A program made the translations under genes and the position numbers. Below, piece after piece: positions 13,271 to 13,532 of a DNA stretch of 13,532 nt. The notes beneath the pieces are model-generated. The model saw only the letters and a program-made list of their open reading frames with translations, had not been told where the DNA came from and did no database searches. This DNA comes from Candidatus Peribacter sp. UBA2144 (GTDB lineage: Bacteria > Patescibacteriota > Gracilibacteria > Peribacterales > Peribacteraceae): positions 1-13,532 of the forward strand of contig DCXE01000008.1 in assembly GCA_002328295.1 (NCBI GenBank), written 5' to 3'. Numbering within the stretch: position 1 is the stretch's first letter; the number at the start of each line of letters is the position of its first letter.

Positions 13271-13342
13271 GTGAAGAGTGAAAAGTGAAAAGTGTCACTT
13301 AAAAAGAACTTTTAACTATTCACTTTTAACTTTTAACTTCTA
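13271..13342. repeat. Inverted pair of heptamer arrays between divergent genes
   Basis: On the left GTGAAGA, GTGAAAA, GTGAAAA and GTG (13271-13294) face ACTTTTA, ACTATTC, ACTTTTA, ACTTTTA, ACTTCTA on the right (13308-13342). The arms are about 85 percent complementary in register over some 29 bases, with a small AAGTG/CACTT palindrome near the centre (13290-13300). The structure lies between the 5' ends of the NIF3-like gene and the flavodoxin gene, so unlike the other arrays it is not at a stop codon. Confidence 0.8.
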
Positions 13343-13353
13343 AGATATTCAAT

Positions 13354-13532
13354 ATGGTTGTAAATATCATATATACGACTTCAACGGGAAATACCGAACA
13401 TGTTGTAGGAGTACTCCGCAAATCACTGGAATCAAAAGGCATTAGTGTCAGTTCACAATTAGCTGAAGAATCAAAGTCGGAAGACCTTTTGGAAGGAGAC
13501 GTCTTAATACTCGCTTGCGGAACATGGAATAC
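13354..13532 (+). CDS. Flavodoxin, N-terminal part (cut by window end)
   Basis: The 59 visible codons read MVVNIIYTTSTGNTEHVVGV and onward. TSTGNT (residues 9-14) is the flavodoxin FMN-phosphate-binding loop (T/S-x-T-G-N-T), following a first beta strand VNIIYT. The segment DVLILACGTWNT at the end of the window fits the third strand and the second FMN loop, where a tryptophan typically stacks on the flavin. Flavodoxins are small electron carriers (about 140-180 residues), so perhaps two thirds of the gene lies outside. The ATG follows ATATTCAAT with no Shine-Dalgarno sequence; TAAGAT at 13341-13346 is a weak possible -10 box 7 bases upstream. It is divergent from the NIF3-like gene. Confidence 0.9.
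   Translation, partial: MVVNIIYTTSTGNTEHVVGVLRKSLESKGISVSSQLAEESKSEDLLEGDVLILACGTWN

Noticed and set aside
1..13532. tRNA or rRNA genes
   Set aside because: No cloverleaf with a GTTCRA-type T-loop and matching acceptor stem, and no conserved rRNA segment, was seen in the gaps on either strand.

Overview
The window comes from a bacterium: infC (IF3), rpmI (L35) and rplT (L20) are bacterial-specific genes. It is moderately AT-rich, uses TGA as an ordinary stop codon (rplT, atpC), and carries a complete rotary V/A-type ATPase operon. No start codon has a recognisable purine-rich Shine-Dalgarno sequence, the genes are tightly packed, and several small proteins have no recognisable family. This fits a Candidate Phyla Radiation (Patescibacteria) lineage or another deep bacterial lineage with a V-type ATPase. 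The lineage is an inference; nothing in the window fixes it.

Layout: (1) 1-1362, plus strand: infC, a 180-base gap with a long inverted repeat and a candidate promoter, then rpmI and rplT directly abutting. (2) 1446-12186, minus strand, read from right to left: a coiled-coil stalk protein (probable G/H subunit), atpI, a small unknown protein, atpK, atpE, atpC, atpF, another small unknown protein, atpA, atpB, a membrane protein, atpD and a final small membrane protein. The subunit order (H)-I-K-E-C-F-A-B-D matches known bacterial and archaeal V/A-ATPase operons; four extra genes are interleaved or appended. A good sigma-70-like promoter lies just upstream of the first gene. (3) 12252-13211, minus strand: a NIF3/DUF34-family protein. 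(4) From 13354, plus strand: the first 59 codons of a flavodoxin, cut by the window end.

How the genes work together: A and B form the catalytic/nucleotide-binding ring, D and F the central rotor, C the rotor-to-ring adaptor, E and G/H the peripheral stalks, I the stator with the essential arginine, and K the ion-carrying rotor ring. K keeps residues matching the sodium-binding pocket described for Enterococcus hirae NtpK, so sodium coupling is likely. The extra membrane proteins and small soluble proteins could be assembly, regulatory or accessory factors; this is unproven.

The most unusual feature is a set of short tandem arrays with a period of 7 (sometimes 8) bases in the intergenic regions. 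The words differ from site to site (GTGAATA, GTTAAAA, GTCACAG, GTCACTA, TAGAACT) but the period is kept, and six arrays include or touch the stop codon of the adjacent gene, two of those stops lying in one convergent pair. Some arrays are paired as inverted repeats. There is no stretch over 300 bases without a gene; the longer gaps (646-825, 1363-1445, 4669-4768, 8776-8876, 11644-11784, 13230-13353) are described individually.
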